DNA of 64,000 nt from Zelonia costaricensis (lineage: Eukaryota; Euglenozoa; Kinetoplastea; Trypanosomatida; Trypanosomatidae). Shown here in pieces: positions 42,147-52,233 of this stretch (the stretch's first letter is position 1; each line of letters opens with the position of its first letter). The DNA is taken from positions 102,470 to 166,469 of the forward strand of contig JASAOO010003559.1 of the NCBI GenBank assembly GCA_030849075.1, given 5' to 3'. Below the pieces are notes generated by a model. It was not told the origin of the DNA, ran no database searches, and worked only from the letters and a program-made list of their open reading frames with translations. Both the position numbers and the translations under genes were made by a program.

Positions 42147-43208
42147 ATGTCGGGCGACATGCTGGCGCTGCCCAAGGTACTGCTCATGGGCCTGCGCAAG
42201 TCCGGGAAGAGCAGCATCCAGAAGGTCGTTTTCGAAGGCATGCAGCCGCACGACTCGGCCACGCTGGCCACGACGGTGCAGCCCGAGAAGAGCACGGTGC
42301 ACTCCAACGACTTTGTGAACTTCGAGGTGTGGGACTTCCCGGGCCAGAACGACCCCTTCGACCCGAACAACGCCAGCCGCTACGACGTGAACCAGCTTCT
42401 GGAAAACTGCGGTGCGATTGTGTACGTGCTGGACTGCCGCGAGCTCATCGACGACGCGCGTGCCAGGCTACTGGATACGATCAGCGCGGCCTACCGCTAC
42501 AACCCCGAGCTGTGCGTTGAGGTGTTCATTCACAAGGTGGACGCGCTCAGTGAGGACCACCAGGCAGACCTCCTGGCAAGCCTGCAGCGGCGTGTGGAGG
42601 AGGAGGCAAAGCAGCTGCTTGAAAACGTGCAGCCGCTTCGTCTCAACTTCAACCTCACCTCCATCTACGACCACTCCGTCTTTCAGGCCTTCTCGCTCGT
42701 CGTGCAGAAGCTCATCAAGTCGAAGACGCCGTACATCACCGAGCTGCTTCAGATGCTCAACTCGAACAGCAACATCGACCTCTCGTACCTCTTCCTGAGT
42801 CATTCCAAGATCTTCGTCGCCGTAGACGAGCGCAACCGTCTCAAGTCGCGCACGTACGACCTCTGCAGCGACGCCATCGAGGTGGTGGTGAAGATGAGCC
42901 GCATCTACATGCGCCGCCGCGACGGCCACGGGGGGAAGGAGGCCACGACCGACGCAGCCCACTCGGTGACGGGCAGCAGCGGCAGCACCGCCGGCGCCTC
43001 GGCGGAGACGTCGGACCTCTACCGCGGCGCAAACGCGGTGATTCAGCTGAGCAACGAGGACTGCATCTACGTCCGCGAGCTACCGAGCTCGCTGACGCTG
43101 GTGCTCATGATGAAGCAGACGGACTTGGAGAACCGTGCTCTCATTGACCGCAACGTGGACATCTTCTACAAGGCGGCCTTCGACATCTTCAACACGAGCG
43201 CGTCTTGA
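42147..43208 (+). CDS. RagC/RagD (Gtr2)-type GTPase
   Basis: This 353-residue Ras-related GTPase would pair with a RagA/B-type partner at the lysosome/acidocalcisome-like membrane to signal amino acids to TOR. The G domain is clear: G1 GLRKSGKSS (G15-S22), switch II/G3 WDFPGQND (62-69), G4-like HKVD (129-132), with the RagC-typical VEVFIHKVDALSEDH and LTSIYDHSVFQAFS blocks. The C-terminal roadblock-like domain is recognisable from ISELLQ-like helices, SKIFVAVDERN, TYDLCSDAIEVVVKMSRIY, and DCIYVRELPSSLTLVLMMKQ to the FYKAAFDIF end. A Ser/Gly-rich loop (~260-285) interrupts this domain. The ATG in ACCATGTCG follows a C/T- and GT-rich leader. No RagA/B partner gene is present in the window. Confidence 0.9.
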   Translation: MSGDMLALPKVLLMGLRKSGKSSIQKVVFEGMQPHDSATLATTVQPEKSTVHSNDFVNFEVWDFPGQNDPFDPNNASRYDVNQLLENCGAIVYVLDCRELIDDARARLLDTISAAYRYNPELCVEVFIHKVDALSEDHQADLLASLQRRVEEEAKQLLENVQPLRLNFNLTSIYDHSVFQAFSLVVQKLIKSKTPYITELLQMLNSNSNIDLSYLFLSHSKIFVAVDERNRLKSRTYDLCSDAIEVVVKMSRIYMRRRDGHGGKEATTDAAHSVTGSSGSTAGASAETSDLYRGANAVIQLSNEDCIYVRELPSSLTLVLMMKQTDLENRALIDRNVDIFYKAAFDIFNTSAS

Positions 43209-44015
43209 GCTGCTGCGTCTTTCCCCGTGCAAGGGTCGACACGTGCAGTGAGGGAGTGGTGCGAGAGGGACCTCGTGTTTCATTCTCGCGGCGATGCGGA
43301 TAGTTTGGCTGCCTATTCCTGTTGCTGCGTTGACCGTCACCGCACTGCTCTTTCGCCTTTGTTGCTCCACCACCTCACTGAGCGATGGTGTTGCGTCGCC
43401 TTTTCGTTTGCTTGTTTGTTTGCTGTTGTTATCGACGACGCGTCTGGAAATCAAGACGAGCACATGTTGAGAGACCGCACTCGGCGAAAGGGGAATACAG
43501 GGCAATTCTGCATGATTTGTGCTGTGGCCGGATGAGAGTGGATGCCTATCTTTCGCCTTTGAATGATTGAAACGCACACACGCCAACGTGTGTTTCCTGC
43601 GCGCCACACATCTTGCTGCGCTCTCCTATAACAGGTCGTCTTTCTAGCGCTCCTTTCTCTCTTTTCGTCGTGCACTACCACGTTCACCTCTCGGTCCGCA
43701 ACTGCTCTCTCATGATTTTGCGTTGCCCTCCTTCCGACGAATCGAGTGCCAGCACCACTCGCCTCACTCCCCCACGCCCCACCCTCCTTCTCGCTTCACA
43801 AGAAAAACAGAAAAGGGCTCTGCGGCAGTGAGCCGTTCTTTGTAAACAGACGCTCTCACTAGCACAACCTTTTTGCATCCACCCACACACCGACACGCAC
43901 ACAAGCACACGCAAGGCCTCCCCTTCCTGCCCCACCCCCCCCTCCCTCCCCAAGTCACTCCACCCCGCCACATACATACACACAAGCACAAACACAACTG
44001 GAATTCGGCTGCACG
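43209..44015. other. Intergenic region after the Rag GTPase gene
   Basis: About 0.8 kb without a gene. T-rich sequence (43350-43430) is followed by C-rich and CA-rich sequence (43860-43990) with the acceptor candidate at 43954. Confidence 0.7.
43917..43954 (+). promoter_or_regulatory. Candidate spliced-leader acceptor for the 788-aa gene
   Basis: A C/T tract (mostly C) ends in CCCCAAG at 43948-43954, predicting a 5' UTR of about 61 nt. Confidence 0.35.
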
Positions 44016-46382
44016 ATGGACGCTGTCCAGCAGTCCGTCGCTCCGCTGAGCCCCTTTACATGGGTGCCGGCGGAGGCGACGCGCGACCCCGGCGCTGCGA
44101 ACCCTGTGCTGCACGAGATCGCCCGTCTGGACCTCCGCTTCGAGCTCATCGTGGAGGAGTTCGCCATGCCCTTCCACCACCCCCTGCATCGCCTCTACGC
44201 CACGCACCCGCTGCTGTGCGAGGCGCTCTCGCCGCGCCAGCTGCACCTGCTCCAGTACGGTGTTGTGGTGCACGTGGACGAGCGGCTTGTGCTCGTACCG
44301 GCGCCGTCGTCCTGCGGCGACTCCGGCGCGTGCCTTGCGGCCTCGTACCAGCAGGTCTTCGCCCGCGCCATGGACTCCATCAGCGGCCTCGCACAGCACC
44401 CGCTGCTGCCCGAGTACACCTTTGTCGTTTACCGCCTCCCGGCGAGCCAGAGAGCCGACGCGGACGGCCAGGCAGCCGAGGCGCTGTTCCGCCTGGTCTT
44501 CCGCAACGTGACGCCGGAGAGCGAGACGCACAACCCCGACAAGAACGCGGCCCCGCAGTACCGCCTGGTTGCAGTGCTCACCTCGTCGGCCACCTACTAC
44601 GCCGAGCTGCAGCGCGGCATCCAGTACCGCAACGAGTGGCTCTCCAACACGGCCGCCACGCGCGCCGCCAACCCGCCACGCTCAACCGGCTCCTCGTCCT
44701 CGTCCGCCTGCTCACCCCTCGCGCAGCAGCGCGGCGTGCCGGAGGCGGTGGCGCGCGAGGTGCGGGCCGCGTCGCCGCTCTCGAAGCTGTGCACGAGTCT
44801 CGCTCGCGTGCTGGAGCGGTTCAGCGCCGTCGACCTCGCGAGCTGCCAGGACGGCACCGACGAGGAGGCCGCGGCGAACGGCGACGCGGATGGCATGGTG
44901 GCCAAGGAGCCACTCACCCTGACGAGTTGCGACCCTTGGACGTACCTGTACACGCGCGAGGGGCCGCGGCTGCGTGGCCGCATCGACGTGGTGGAGCGGA
45001 CGCCGGGGGTGCTGCGTTCGTGGCGCGACGGCGCGCTGGAGCTGACGGAGCAGCACGTTGCGCCGGCGGTGGAGGCTTTCAGCGCAGGCGCCACCACCGC
45101 GCTGGACCCGCACAAGAGCACGCACCCGCTACTGACGCTCGTCTCACGTCACGTGCCGTGTGCGCGACTGCTGCTGCTGCCGTCCCGCCGCGACGTGGCC
45201 ACGGTGTTCGCCGAGAATGAGCTGAGCTCATACCTGCCCAAGGGCGACGTGCAGGACGACGCGGCAGTCCAGTCGTGGGGCGTCGTCTACGCGAGCCCGG
45301 CAGCGGAGCGCTTGCGGCGATGGGTGCTGCAAGGGCTCGTGTGCGCCGAGGTGCACAGTGTTCGGGCTGTGCTGCTGGAGTTGGACCCCACCGACCTGCT
45401 CATGCCATGCGTCGAGCTCCTATACGAGGGCAGCAACGCGGACAGCCTCGGCAACGTCGAGGGCGGCATGGACGCCGACGAGGTGCGCGCCACCTCGCAG
45501 CTGCGCTACCGTCGCGCGCTCTTCCTTGTCTGCCAGGTGGTGATGGAGACGGTGGAGCGCTTCGTCCGCTGCAGCGGGCTGGTGTGGCGGGTCACGGTGG
45601 CCGTGAAGGAGATGAAAGCCCCAAACGCCGGCGGGGCCGCAGTCGAGGAGCCGAGCGGCCCGAACGCGACGTCCCCGCTGGGCGCCTCCAAGGCCGCCTT
45701 TACCAACGTGCCCTTCACCCTGTGGTGCCGCGACATCCTGGACGTGATTGCATGCGCGTCAACGGCGCAGGAGTCGAACGCAACGCGCAACACCCTCTCC
45801 TTCGTCGACGACGACGACGATGCCGCCGCACAAGCCGTGGGTGGGGAGTGCGGCGGGGCGGCCGCAGAGGATGGGGCACTCGTGGTGGCGTCGGCGAACG
45901 GGTCGAAGCAGCTCGTGGTGCGACCCAAGCAGGGCGTGGACGGGGCGCTCGCCATTTTCACTGGCGAGGCGACCGGGCCGGCTGCGCGGGTGCCTGGCTA
46001 CGTCGTGCAGCAGGCCAAGGCCGTGGGCATCAAGGTGAGCGACGACACCATGTACCCCCTCTTCCGGTCGCTCTGCGCGGCAGCGCGGCAGCACCAGCAG
46101 GTGTTGCCCGTCTCGGCACTTGTCGATCTCGTGCTTGAGGAGTGGACCGGTGGATCGGCGAAGTGGCGCCACCACGCCCCGTCGCGTCTTGTGTGCCCGC
46201 TGGACAGCTGCGGCGTACCAGTGAACCGCGCACGAGTGCAGCGCTTCCTGCAGCCGTTCTTGCAGGTGATGCGCACGACGCCAGAGAGTCGCGAGGATGC
46301 CGCGTTGGCAGCGGGCGGCCCGCACGCCACGCTGAACTACGCGCAGTTCTCCATGGTGATGTTGGCCATTGCCAAGATGTAA
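44016..46382 (+). CDS. Conserved-type hypothetical protein, 788 aa
   Basis: I do not recognise this protein. It is clearly coding by codon use and length, and starts at the first ATG after a C/CA-rich leader. Residues ~1-190 look folded (aromatic-rich, with FELIVEEFAMPFHHPLHRLYATHPLLCEALSP in outline and a YTFVVYRLP strand). A Ser/Ala-rich linker follows (~215-255). Residues ~290-560 form a second folded region containing DPWTYLYTREGPRLRGRIDVVERTPG, ARLLLLPSRRDVATVF and LLELDPTDLLMPCVELLYEG. An Ala/acidic linker with poly-Asp lies near 597-602, and the C-terminal ~130 residues are helical and end in YAQFSMVMLAIAKM. There is no signal peptide, membrane segment, zinc motif or P-loop. It may be a scaffold or complex subunit; no function is proposed. 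Confidence 0.78.
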   Translation: MDAVQQSVAPLSPFTWVPAEATRDPGAANPVLHEIARLDLRFELIVEEFAMPFHHPLHRLYATHPLLCEALSPRQLHLLQYGVVVHVDERLVLVPAPSSCGDSGACLAASYQQVFARAMDSISGLAQHPLLPEYTFVVYRLPASQRADADGQAAEALFRLVFRNVTPESETHNPDKNAAPQYRLVAVLTSSATYYAELQRGIQYRNEWLSNTAATRAANPPRSTGSSSSSACSPLAQQRGVPEAVAREVRAASPLSKLCTSLARVLERFSAVDLASCQDGTDEEAAANGDADGMVAKEPLTLTSCDPWTYLYTREGPRLRGRIDVVERTPGVLRSWRDGALELTEQHVAPAVEAFSAGATTALDPHKSTHPLLTLVSRHVPCARLLLLPSRRDVATVFAENELSSYLPKGDVQDDAAVQSWGVVYASPAAERLRRWVLQGLVCAEVHSVRAVLLELDPTDLLMPCVELLYEGSNADSLGNVEGGMDADEVRATSQLRYRRALFLVCQVVMETVERFVRCSGLVWRVTVAVKEMKAPNAGGAAVEEPSGPNATSPLGASKAAFTNVPFTLWCRDILDVIACASTAQESNATRNTLSFVDDDDDAAAQAVGGECGGAAAEDGALVVASANGSKQLVVRPKQGVDGALAIFTGEATGPAARVPGYVVQQAKAVGIKVSDDTMYPLFRSLCAAARQHQQVLPVSALVDLVLEEWTGGSAKWRHHAPSRLVCPLDSCGVPVNRARVQRFLQPFLQVMRTTPESREDAALAAGGPHATLNYAQFSMVMLAIAKM

Positions 46383-48586
46383 ACTGACCCCTTCCCCCTT
46401 CCGCTTCCTCACACAAACGGGCCTCCGCTTCTTTCTGTTCCTTTCTTGTACAAAAGCTACTGGCTAGACGCCGCCGCGTGTCTCCAGGCACGACCTCGGC
46501 TTCGTCTTTTTTTTCTCCTCATCTTGTTCGCCTACTTTCAGATGTCTCGCAGCTGCAACAGTGGCGCCTTTCATGTTCTGGCTTCGTCCTTGAGCGTGCG
46601 GTGTTGATCTCGCGCACCTCTTCTTCCGATGTGAAACCTCGCCAGATGGCGATCCACCACGCGCTGCGGTTTGCACGTACTGCTTTGTTGTCTTTTGGTC
46701 TACTGTGATGGAAGTCACGCTGCCGTCCTCTGCGTCTCAGCTTTACAACCTCCACGAGAAAAAAAAAGCACGTGCGCTTTGTCGTTGTTGCCGCCTTCCG
46801 CTTCTCCACACCCCTCCCCGTCGCCTACCCCGCCCCCCCCCCCTTCCCCAATGGCTGTCTCGTTTACCCTCTGCGCCTCCTCCGCGGCTCGTGGACGTCG
46901 ACTTCCTACCACTCCCCCCCCTTCTCCCTGCGCTGCTGTGGCTTTTCAGACGACGCCCTCGCTGCGCCCCCACTCCCCATTCCCTCAGCTGCCGAGGAGG
47001 GTTTTGCACTCCCTTGTTCCTGTTCGCTTTCTTGTCGTTTTTCGAGTGCTGGTCTCGCGTTGTCTTTCTGTGCTCTCGCACCAGGTTTGGGTCTTTTGTT
47101 CCCCTCCCCCCCCTTCCCCTGTTCTCCCTCTGTGTGTTGCGAGTGGAGCTCACTTCTATGTACGCCCTCACGTCGGCAGCCTTGCACAAGTGCCCCCCCC
47201 CCCGCCCCTCCCCCAGTCGATGCGCGCTGCAGCACTGTCTTTTGGCGTCGCCAGCTCCAGACACCTCGTTCAAGCGCCTCGCTGCCTCCCTCCCGATCCT
47301 GAAGCACCTCCCCTCTTTTTTTTTTTCCTTCTACGCCGTTGTGGGGGCGTCCCACTGCGGTCACCTCTCCGCCTGACTTCCAGTGCACCCACAACCTGCG
47401 CCTCCGCCGCGGTTCCCCTCTACGGGCAAGCAAACAAGCTGGGTGTGATGCTCATCTTCGCCACCCCATGGTGCTCGTGGAGCTGGTGTGCAACCACCGC
47501 CCGGTTCCCGTCTCACGGTTCCGTAGAGGGAGGAGGGGACGGCTGTAGCGCTGTGACGAGACGAGAAAGCCGTGAGAGAGCAGGGCAACGGCGCGTGGCT
47601 GTAACCACACGTCCCTGATCTGTGGCTCCGCACAAACGGCAAGCACGCAGAACTGCAGCCGCATACGCGATCAAACAGGCGGAAAGAAGCTGTCTGTGGG
47701 TGCGTTTGCGTTTGTGCAAGCGCAGGACGGCGCGGGGCCTAGGCAGTGATGACAGCATAGAAGAAAAGAACAAAGTGCCGCGTTTCTTCTTTCTTTTCCG
47801 ATTCGCCCCTCTTCCTGCGAATACGCTGCGAGTCACACGTGCGCCGCTTCCACAGTGATGCACCGTTGACAGCAAACATCTCCCCTCCACGAAAAAAGGT
47901 GAGCCTTACCCCAGCCGCAATGGTAACAAAGCAAGTGCATCTTGTGACCGTAAAAAGTGGTGTAGAGACACGGGCGCGGTTTTTGCGCTCACGTACACTG
48001 CTCCGCTCTCTCACTCTCCGCGCACACGCGCGATCTTGGAGGCCTGCCGGGTGCGTTTGGAAGTGACGCACAGACGTTCCGCCGCCTCTGCACGATAGTG
48101 AAAGCCGCTATTGGCGGTGATGCCGTGTCGGACACGCTTAGGCGGCCCCTACCAGCGCTCCCCTGCGGGAGTGCCTAGACGGAGCGCTTGGCATTTGAAC
48201 TTGACCACAAATCGCTTGCTCGCATCGCTCCTCACGTGTAATGTTCACAACCACTTCTCTGACGTGCTCTGCCGCAAAAACGCACATGCACACGTTCTCC
48301 AAGTCCTTTGCCACGTGGCACTTTTGTCTCTCGCGAGTACAACCTCCGTCCCCCCCCCCCCCCACACACACTCACATAAAGGTGATTTTCTTCTGGAGAG
48401 AGGGTGCATTGGTGAGGCGCACTCGACTCCCTCGAGTTCATCTTTTTCGCCCCTCACCACGCGCTGTCACGCTTCGTGACAGTTGTGGTTCGCGTCACGC
48501 GGGTGTGGTGGTGAGCAAGCCCAGCCGCCACGTCACAGGGCAAATCGAATAGCAAACAAAAAAGCGCAGGCTTCAGGCTGATCAAC
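46383..48586. other. Intergenic region before the AAA protein gene
   Basis: About 2.2 kb without a recognisable gene. C/T-rich sequence covers 46780-47340 with C runs near 46830 and 47195. The following kilobase is mixed composition. A C14 run with CA tail lies near 48354-48370. Confidence 0.7.
48430..48482 (+). promoter_or_regulatory. Candidate spliced-leader acceptor for the AAA protein gene
   Basis: A moderately C/T-rich stretch ends in CGTGACAG at 48475-48482, giving a 5' UTR of about 104 nt. The tract is weaker than at other genes. Confidence 0.3.
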
Positions 48587-50689
48587 ATGTTTCAGCCACA
48601 GCTCTCTCTTGGCCAGCCGTCGGCCTTCTCGTCCGCCCTGGAGGGCAGCCGGATCTTGAGCCTGCTTCGCACCTTCGAGCTCCGCGTCGATGCCGCCGTG
48701 TCGCTGCTGTACGCCGTGCTGCGCGACTACTCGCCTTTCCCAGTGGAGGTGTCCATCCTGACGCTGGTGCTGCTCGGCATCACGGTCCGACAGATTGTGC
48801 TGTGGTTCAGGTTTGATGCCGTCACTCGACACACCTACGTGTACTGGAAGATTCGGGACACCATCGAGAACGCTTTCTCCAACGGCCTCAGGATGACACA
48901 GGAGCAGCACTTGACAAACGCGGTGCTGCTCTACATCACGCAACAGCTCTGGCGCGAGAAGCCGCTTGCGCCCGCCGAACTGCAGAACAAGTCCTTCATG
49001 GTCAACCTTCTCTCCCTGTACAGCAAGGCGAGCGAGGATGACGAGTACGCGTCCGACGACGAAGCCGAGGTGTCCTTCCGGCTGAAGGAGCACCTCATGG
49101 TGCCCGTGAAGCTGCCCATCTACCCGTACTGGACCGCCACGCACCAGGACGAGGTCGAGGTGTGCACGTGGATGTCGACGATGCAGATCAAGGGCCTGTA
49201 CCCCGTTGCGAACCGCAGCGTCTTTCTCCGTATGCGCAAAGGAGACGCCCCGAATGGTGGCGCGACGGCGGACGCGGCGCTGCGCCGCTTTGTCGAAGAC
49301 GCACTGCATTTCTACTTCAGCGGCGGCTACTGCGATCAAGAGCAGAGCCTCCTCCGCGTGTACCGCACGCTCCCGTCGACCGGCAGGGTCGGGGTGCTGA
49401 GTTCGCCGCTGCCACTCGGGCCGACGTTGGACACCGTCTTTTTCCGCCAGCGGGAAGAGGTGAAGGCGCTGCTGCGGCGCTTTAACGACCGCCAGGGGCG
49501 GTACGCTATTCAGGGCTTCCCACGCAAGCTCGGCTTCCTCCTCTACGGCCCGCGAGGGACAGGCAAGCGCTCCTTTGTCAGGGCCCTTGCCTACCACACG
49601 CAGCGTCACATTGTCCGCATTCCCCTCTCGAGCTTGACGAGCAACGAGCAGCTCTTTAAGATCTTCTACTTTGAGGCAGTGCGCGCCGGCAGTGCGGAGG
49701 AGTGGTCGATGCTGACCAGCAAAAAGGTCATCTTCCTCATCGAAGACGTTGACACGGACAGCCAGCTCGTCCGGGCCCGTGGGGGTGCTGCCCACGTTGC
49801 GCACGTCCGCCGCCCGCGTGGCCTCACCACACGGGACGCCGCGGAGCTGGACAGCGGCGCCGCTGCAGCAGCGGCGGACGGTGCCACTGGGGCAGCTGTG
49901 CGTGGTGGCAAGGTGGCGGCGGGGCCGCGGGCGAGGCTGAAGGCACCGGAGGCGGGAGGTGGGTGGGGCGGGCTCTTCAGCCGCGAGAGCGACGGCACCG
50001 CGGACACGGCAAGCCTCTCAACACTGCTGAATGTGCTGGACGGTGCGGTGGAGCAGCCAGATCGGATTGTCGTGATGATTGCCGAGCATCCGGAACGGCT
50101 TGACCCGGCGCTGCTGCGGCCGGGCAGGTTGGCGACGCATCTGCGCTTTGACTACCTGGAGCTCGACGACCTCGTGCGGCTCTGCGGCCTCTTCTTTGGC
50201 GAGGAGGTTCAGGATCGGCGCGGCACGCTGACGGCCAACGGGGCGGCAAAGGTGGGTGTCTCGTGCGCGTACGGCCGCCTCGAAACGCGCGACGCGCCGG
50301 CGTCAAGGGACTTGCGCGACAGTCTGCTAGAGGTGAGCGAGCGGCGGGAGGCGTCGCCCCCGCACTGCGATGACCCGTGCAGCGGAGAGGCGGACGCCGA
50401 GCGGTGCCTAAACTGGCACCGCGCGACCTTCGCCCCGTCCGCCGCGGCGACGAGGGTGCAAAACGCTGTCCTGCGCCAGCTCACGCATAAGCAGGAGCTG
50501 GAGGTGCGGGCGTGTGTGACGGCTTTGGAGCAAGAGGCAGAGAAGGCGTCGGCGCACGGCGGGGGAAGCAGCTACAGCTTTCTGATCACCCCCGGTCACG
50601 CTCACCACATGTGCATGCAAGCGACGCACCTGCGCGGCTTCCTGAAAGCCCTCGCCGCGTACATCCGCGGCGGGTCTTGCAAGTGCTGA
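48587..50689 (+). CDS. BCS1-like AAA protein with altered catalytic motifs
   Basis: In this 700-residue protein a single membrane helix (~54-74) comes before a BCS1-type N-domain and an AAA module, the layout of Bcs1, the inner-membrane protein that translocates the Rieske protein. The AAA part reads LGFLLYGPRGTGKRSF (G321-S329), VIFLIEDVD (381-389), SLSTLLNVLDGAV and HPERLDPALLRPGRL (501-515), all close to BCS1. Two positions differ from the family: the Walker A Thr/Ser after Lys is R328, and the sensor-1 Asn (TTNHPE) is E500 in IAEHPE. An Ala/Gly-rich insert of ~85 residues separates Walker B from the next helix, and a ~130-residue insert lies near the C-terminus. At 700 residues it is well above the ~420 usual for BCS1. 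It may be a divergent or non-hydrolysing paralogue. The N-terminus is not a strong presequence, as in Bcs1. Confidence 0.85.
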   Translation: MFQPQLSLGQPSAFSSALEGSRILSLLRTFELRVDAAVSLLYAVLRDYSPFPVEVSILTLVLLGITVRQIVLWFRFDAVTRHTYVYWKIRDTIENAFSNGLRMTQEQHLTNAVLLYITQQLWREKPLAPAELQNKSFMVNLLSLYSKASEDDEYASDDEAEVSFRLKEHLMVPVKLPIYPYWTATHQDEVEVCTWMSTMQIKGLYPVANRSVFLRMRKGDAPNGGATADAALRRFVEDALHFYFSGGYCDQEQSLLRVYRTLPSTGRVGVLSSPLPLGPTLDTVFFRQREEVKALLRRFNDRQGRYAIQGFPRKLGFLLYGPRGTGKRSFVRALAYHTQRHIVRIPLSSLTSNEQLFKIFYFEAVRAGSAEEWSMLTSKKVIFLIEDVDTDSQLVRARGGAAHVAHVRRPRGLTTRDAAELDSGAAAAAADGATGAAVRGGKVAAGPRARLKAPEAGGGWGGLFSRESDGTADTASLSTLLNVLDGAVEQPDRIVVMIAEHPERLDPALLRPGRLATHLRFDYLELDDLVRLCGLFFGEEVQDRRGTLTANGAAKVGVSCAYGRLETRDAPASRDLRDSLLEVSERREASPPHCDDPCSGEADAERCLNWHRATFAPSAAATRVQNAVLRQLTHKQELEVRACVTALEQEAEKASAHGGGSSYSFLITPGHAHHMCMQATHLRGFLKALAAYIRGGSCKC

Positions 50690-51815
50690 AGTGTCCAAGT
50701 GTGCGCACGTCTACGTGTGTCCATGTGTTTGTCGCGTTCGTGCGCATCGCAAGCGGCGTTGCGTGTATGATGAGGAAAAGAGCCATGATGACGTTGGCAA
50801 GGTGGGCAAGACGCACCAGAAGCAACCAGCCTGCGCCTCTGCGTCTCGGAGTCCGGTGCTTTGTTTCGCGCGGACTGGGCGTTTCGCAGCTTATTCTCTC
50901 TTCTCCCAGGGCTGCCGTTGGCTTTAGTTGTTGCTGCTGCTGTTGGTGTGAGCTGTATCATCTTCAACCTCTTCCCTTTGCACTCGACACTCCTCTTCTT
51001 TTTGTTTTCTCGCCGCTTGTGCGGCACGGCACGTGCGCAGTCCTCTCCCTTCTTTTGCTTTCTCTGTCTCTGTCTCCGCCATTGCCCGTCACCCGCTCGA
51101 CCTCCGCGTTTCCGCTCTCGCACTCCCCTCCCAGCGCACACGTGGTTGTTTTCTAGGGTCTCTTTTCCTCTGTGTTCTGCTCCATTTTTCGTTCGAGGCG
51201 TCCCTGTCGTGATCATCATTTTCTTGGTTGTTTGTTTTTTTCTGTCATCGCCCAGCAGCGCTCTCCGCCTCATCGTCCCTGCTCGATCTTACCTTGTTTG
51301 TTTTGTTGAGCTGGATGAGCTTTCCTCACCCTTGTACGTGTCCTTCTTCCGTCGCTTGGTTTTCTCTGTCCTCTCAACCTCGTGCTTTGATTCTGCTCCG
51401 TGTGTAGAGTGTTAGATTTTCCATGCCGGAGTGCGCTCGCATCTGCCAGCGCGCGTGGTGGTTACACAGATGGTAGAACAGAGGGGGGTTTTGCGTGTCG
51501 GCGAGGAGACTTCCTCCTCGTTCCCTTTTGATCGCGCCCTCCTTCATTTCTTCGAGGTGTGCTTCACTGCTGTCGCTTTGAGGGTCAACGCGGAGGCGCA
51601 CCGCCCTCGACGCCACCGCCACCTTCTTTCTCGCCCTTCGGATGCACTTCCTAGCTCTGTCCACGGCGATGCCGTCCTGCGAGCTCCATCAGCCACACTG
51701 CTGCGAGGGCGACACTAGCCTTAGCGGACCGGCTACGTTCATCCCCTCGGCAGCTGTCAGCTACGTTAGCCGTTTGTGCGCTTGTGTGGCACGCCAAGAT
51801 TGCCGACTCAACGAA

Positions 51816-51833
51816 CACACACACACACACACA
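51816..51833. repeat. (CA)9 microsatellite
   Basis: Nine CA dinucleotides in non-coding DNA, about 400 bases before the tandem 630-bp unit. Confidence 0.9.
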
Positions 51834-52233
51834 AAGCTAACGCACGAACCGTAAAAGAGCTAGGAGGAACAAGAGCAGAACATGCTGAAGCTGCCTTCTC
51901 GGTGAGCTACGCACAGCATCTGCGTTCTTTTCGTGGCACAGAGAGGCCTCTCCAGTATCTGCCTCGTACTTGCGAAGGGGCGACTCACTCCACTCTGTCA
52001 CGTCCCTTTTCATGCAATTATATGCAGAAGCATGACATCAGCGCTCTTGCACGATCATGCGCGACTTGGTTGCGACGGCTCTCCGCCATGTTTTCCTTGA
52101 CGACTTCAAACTTGTTTCCCGCTCTTCCTTTGAATGATACGCGGACGTCTGCACCCCCGCACCTCTCTTCCCCCCCCCCTTTCGCGCAAGACGCGCATGC
52201 CCTCGCAAATTCGTCCGCTGTCACACACAGCGC

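Noticed and set aside
48533..49804. 423-codon minus-strand frame opposite the AAA protein
   Set aside because: Shadow frame. The + strand encodes the BCS1-like motifs.
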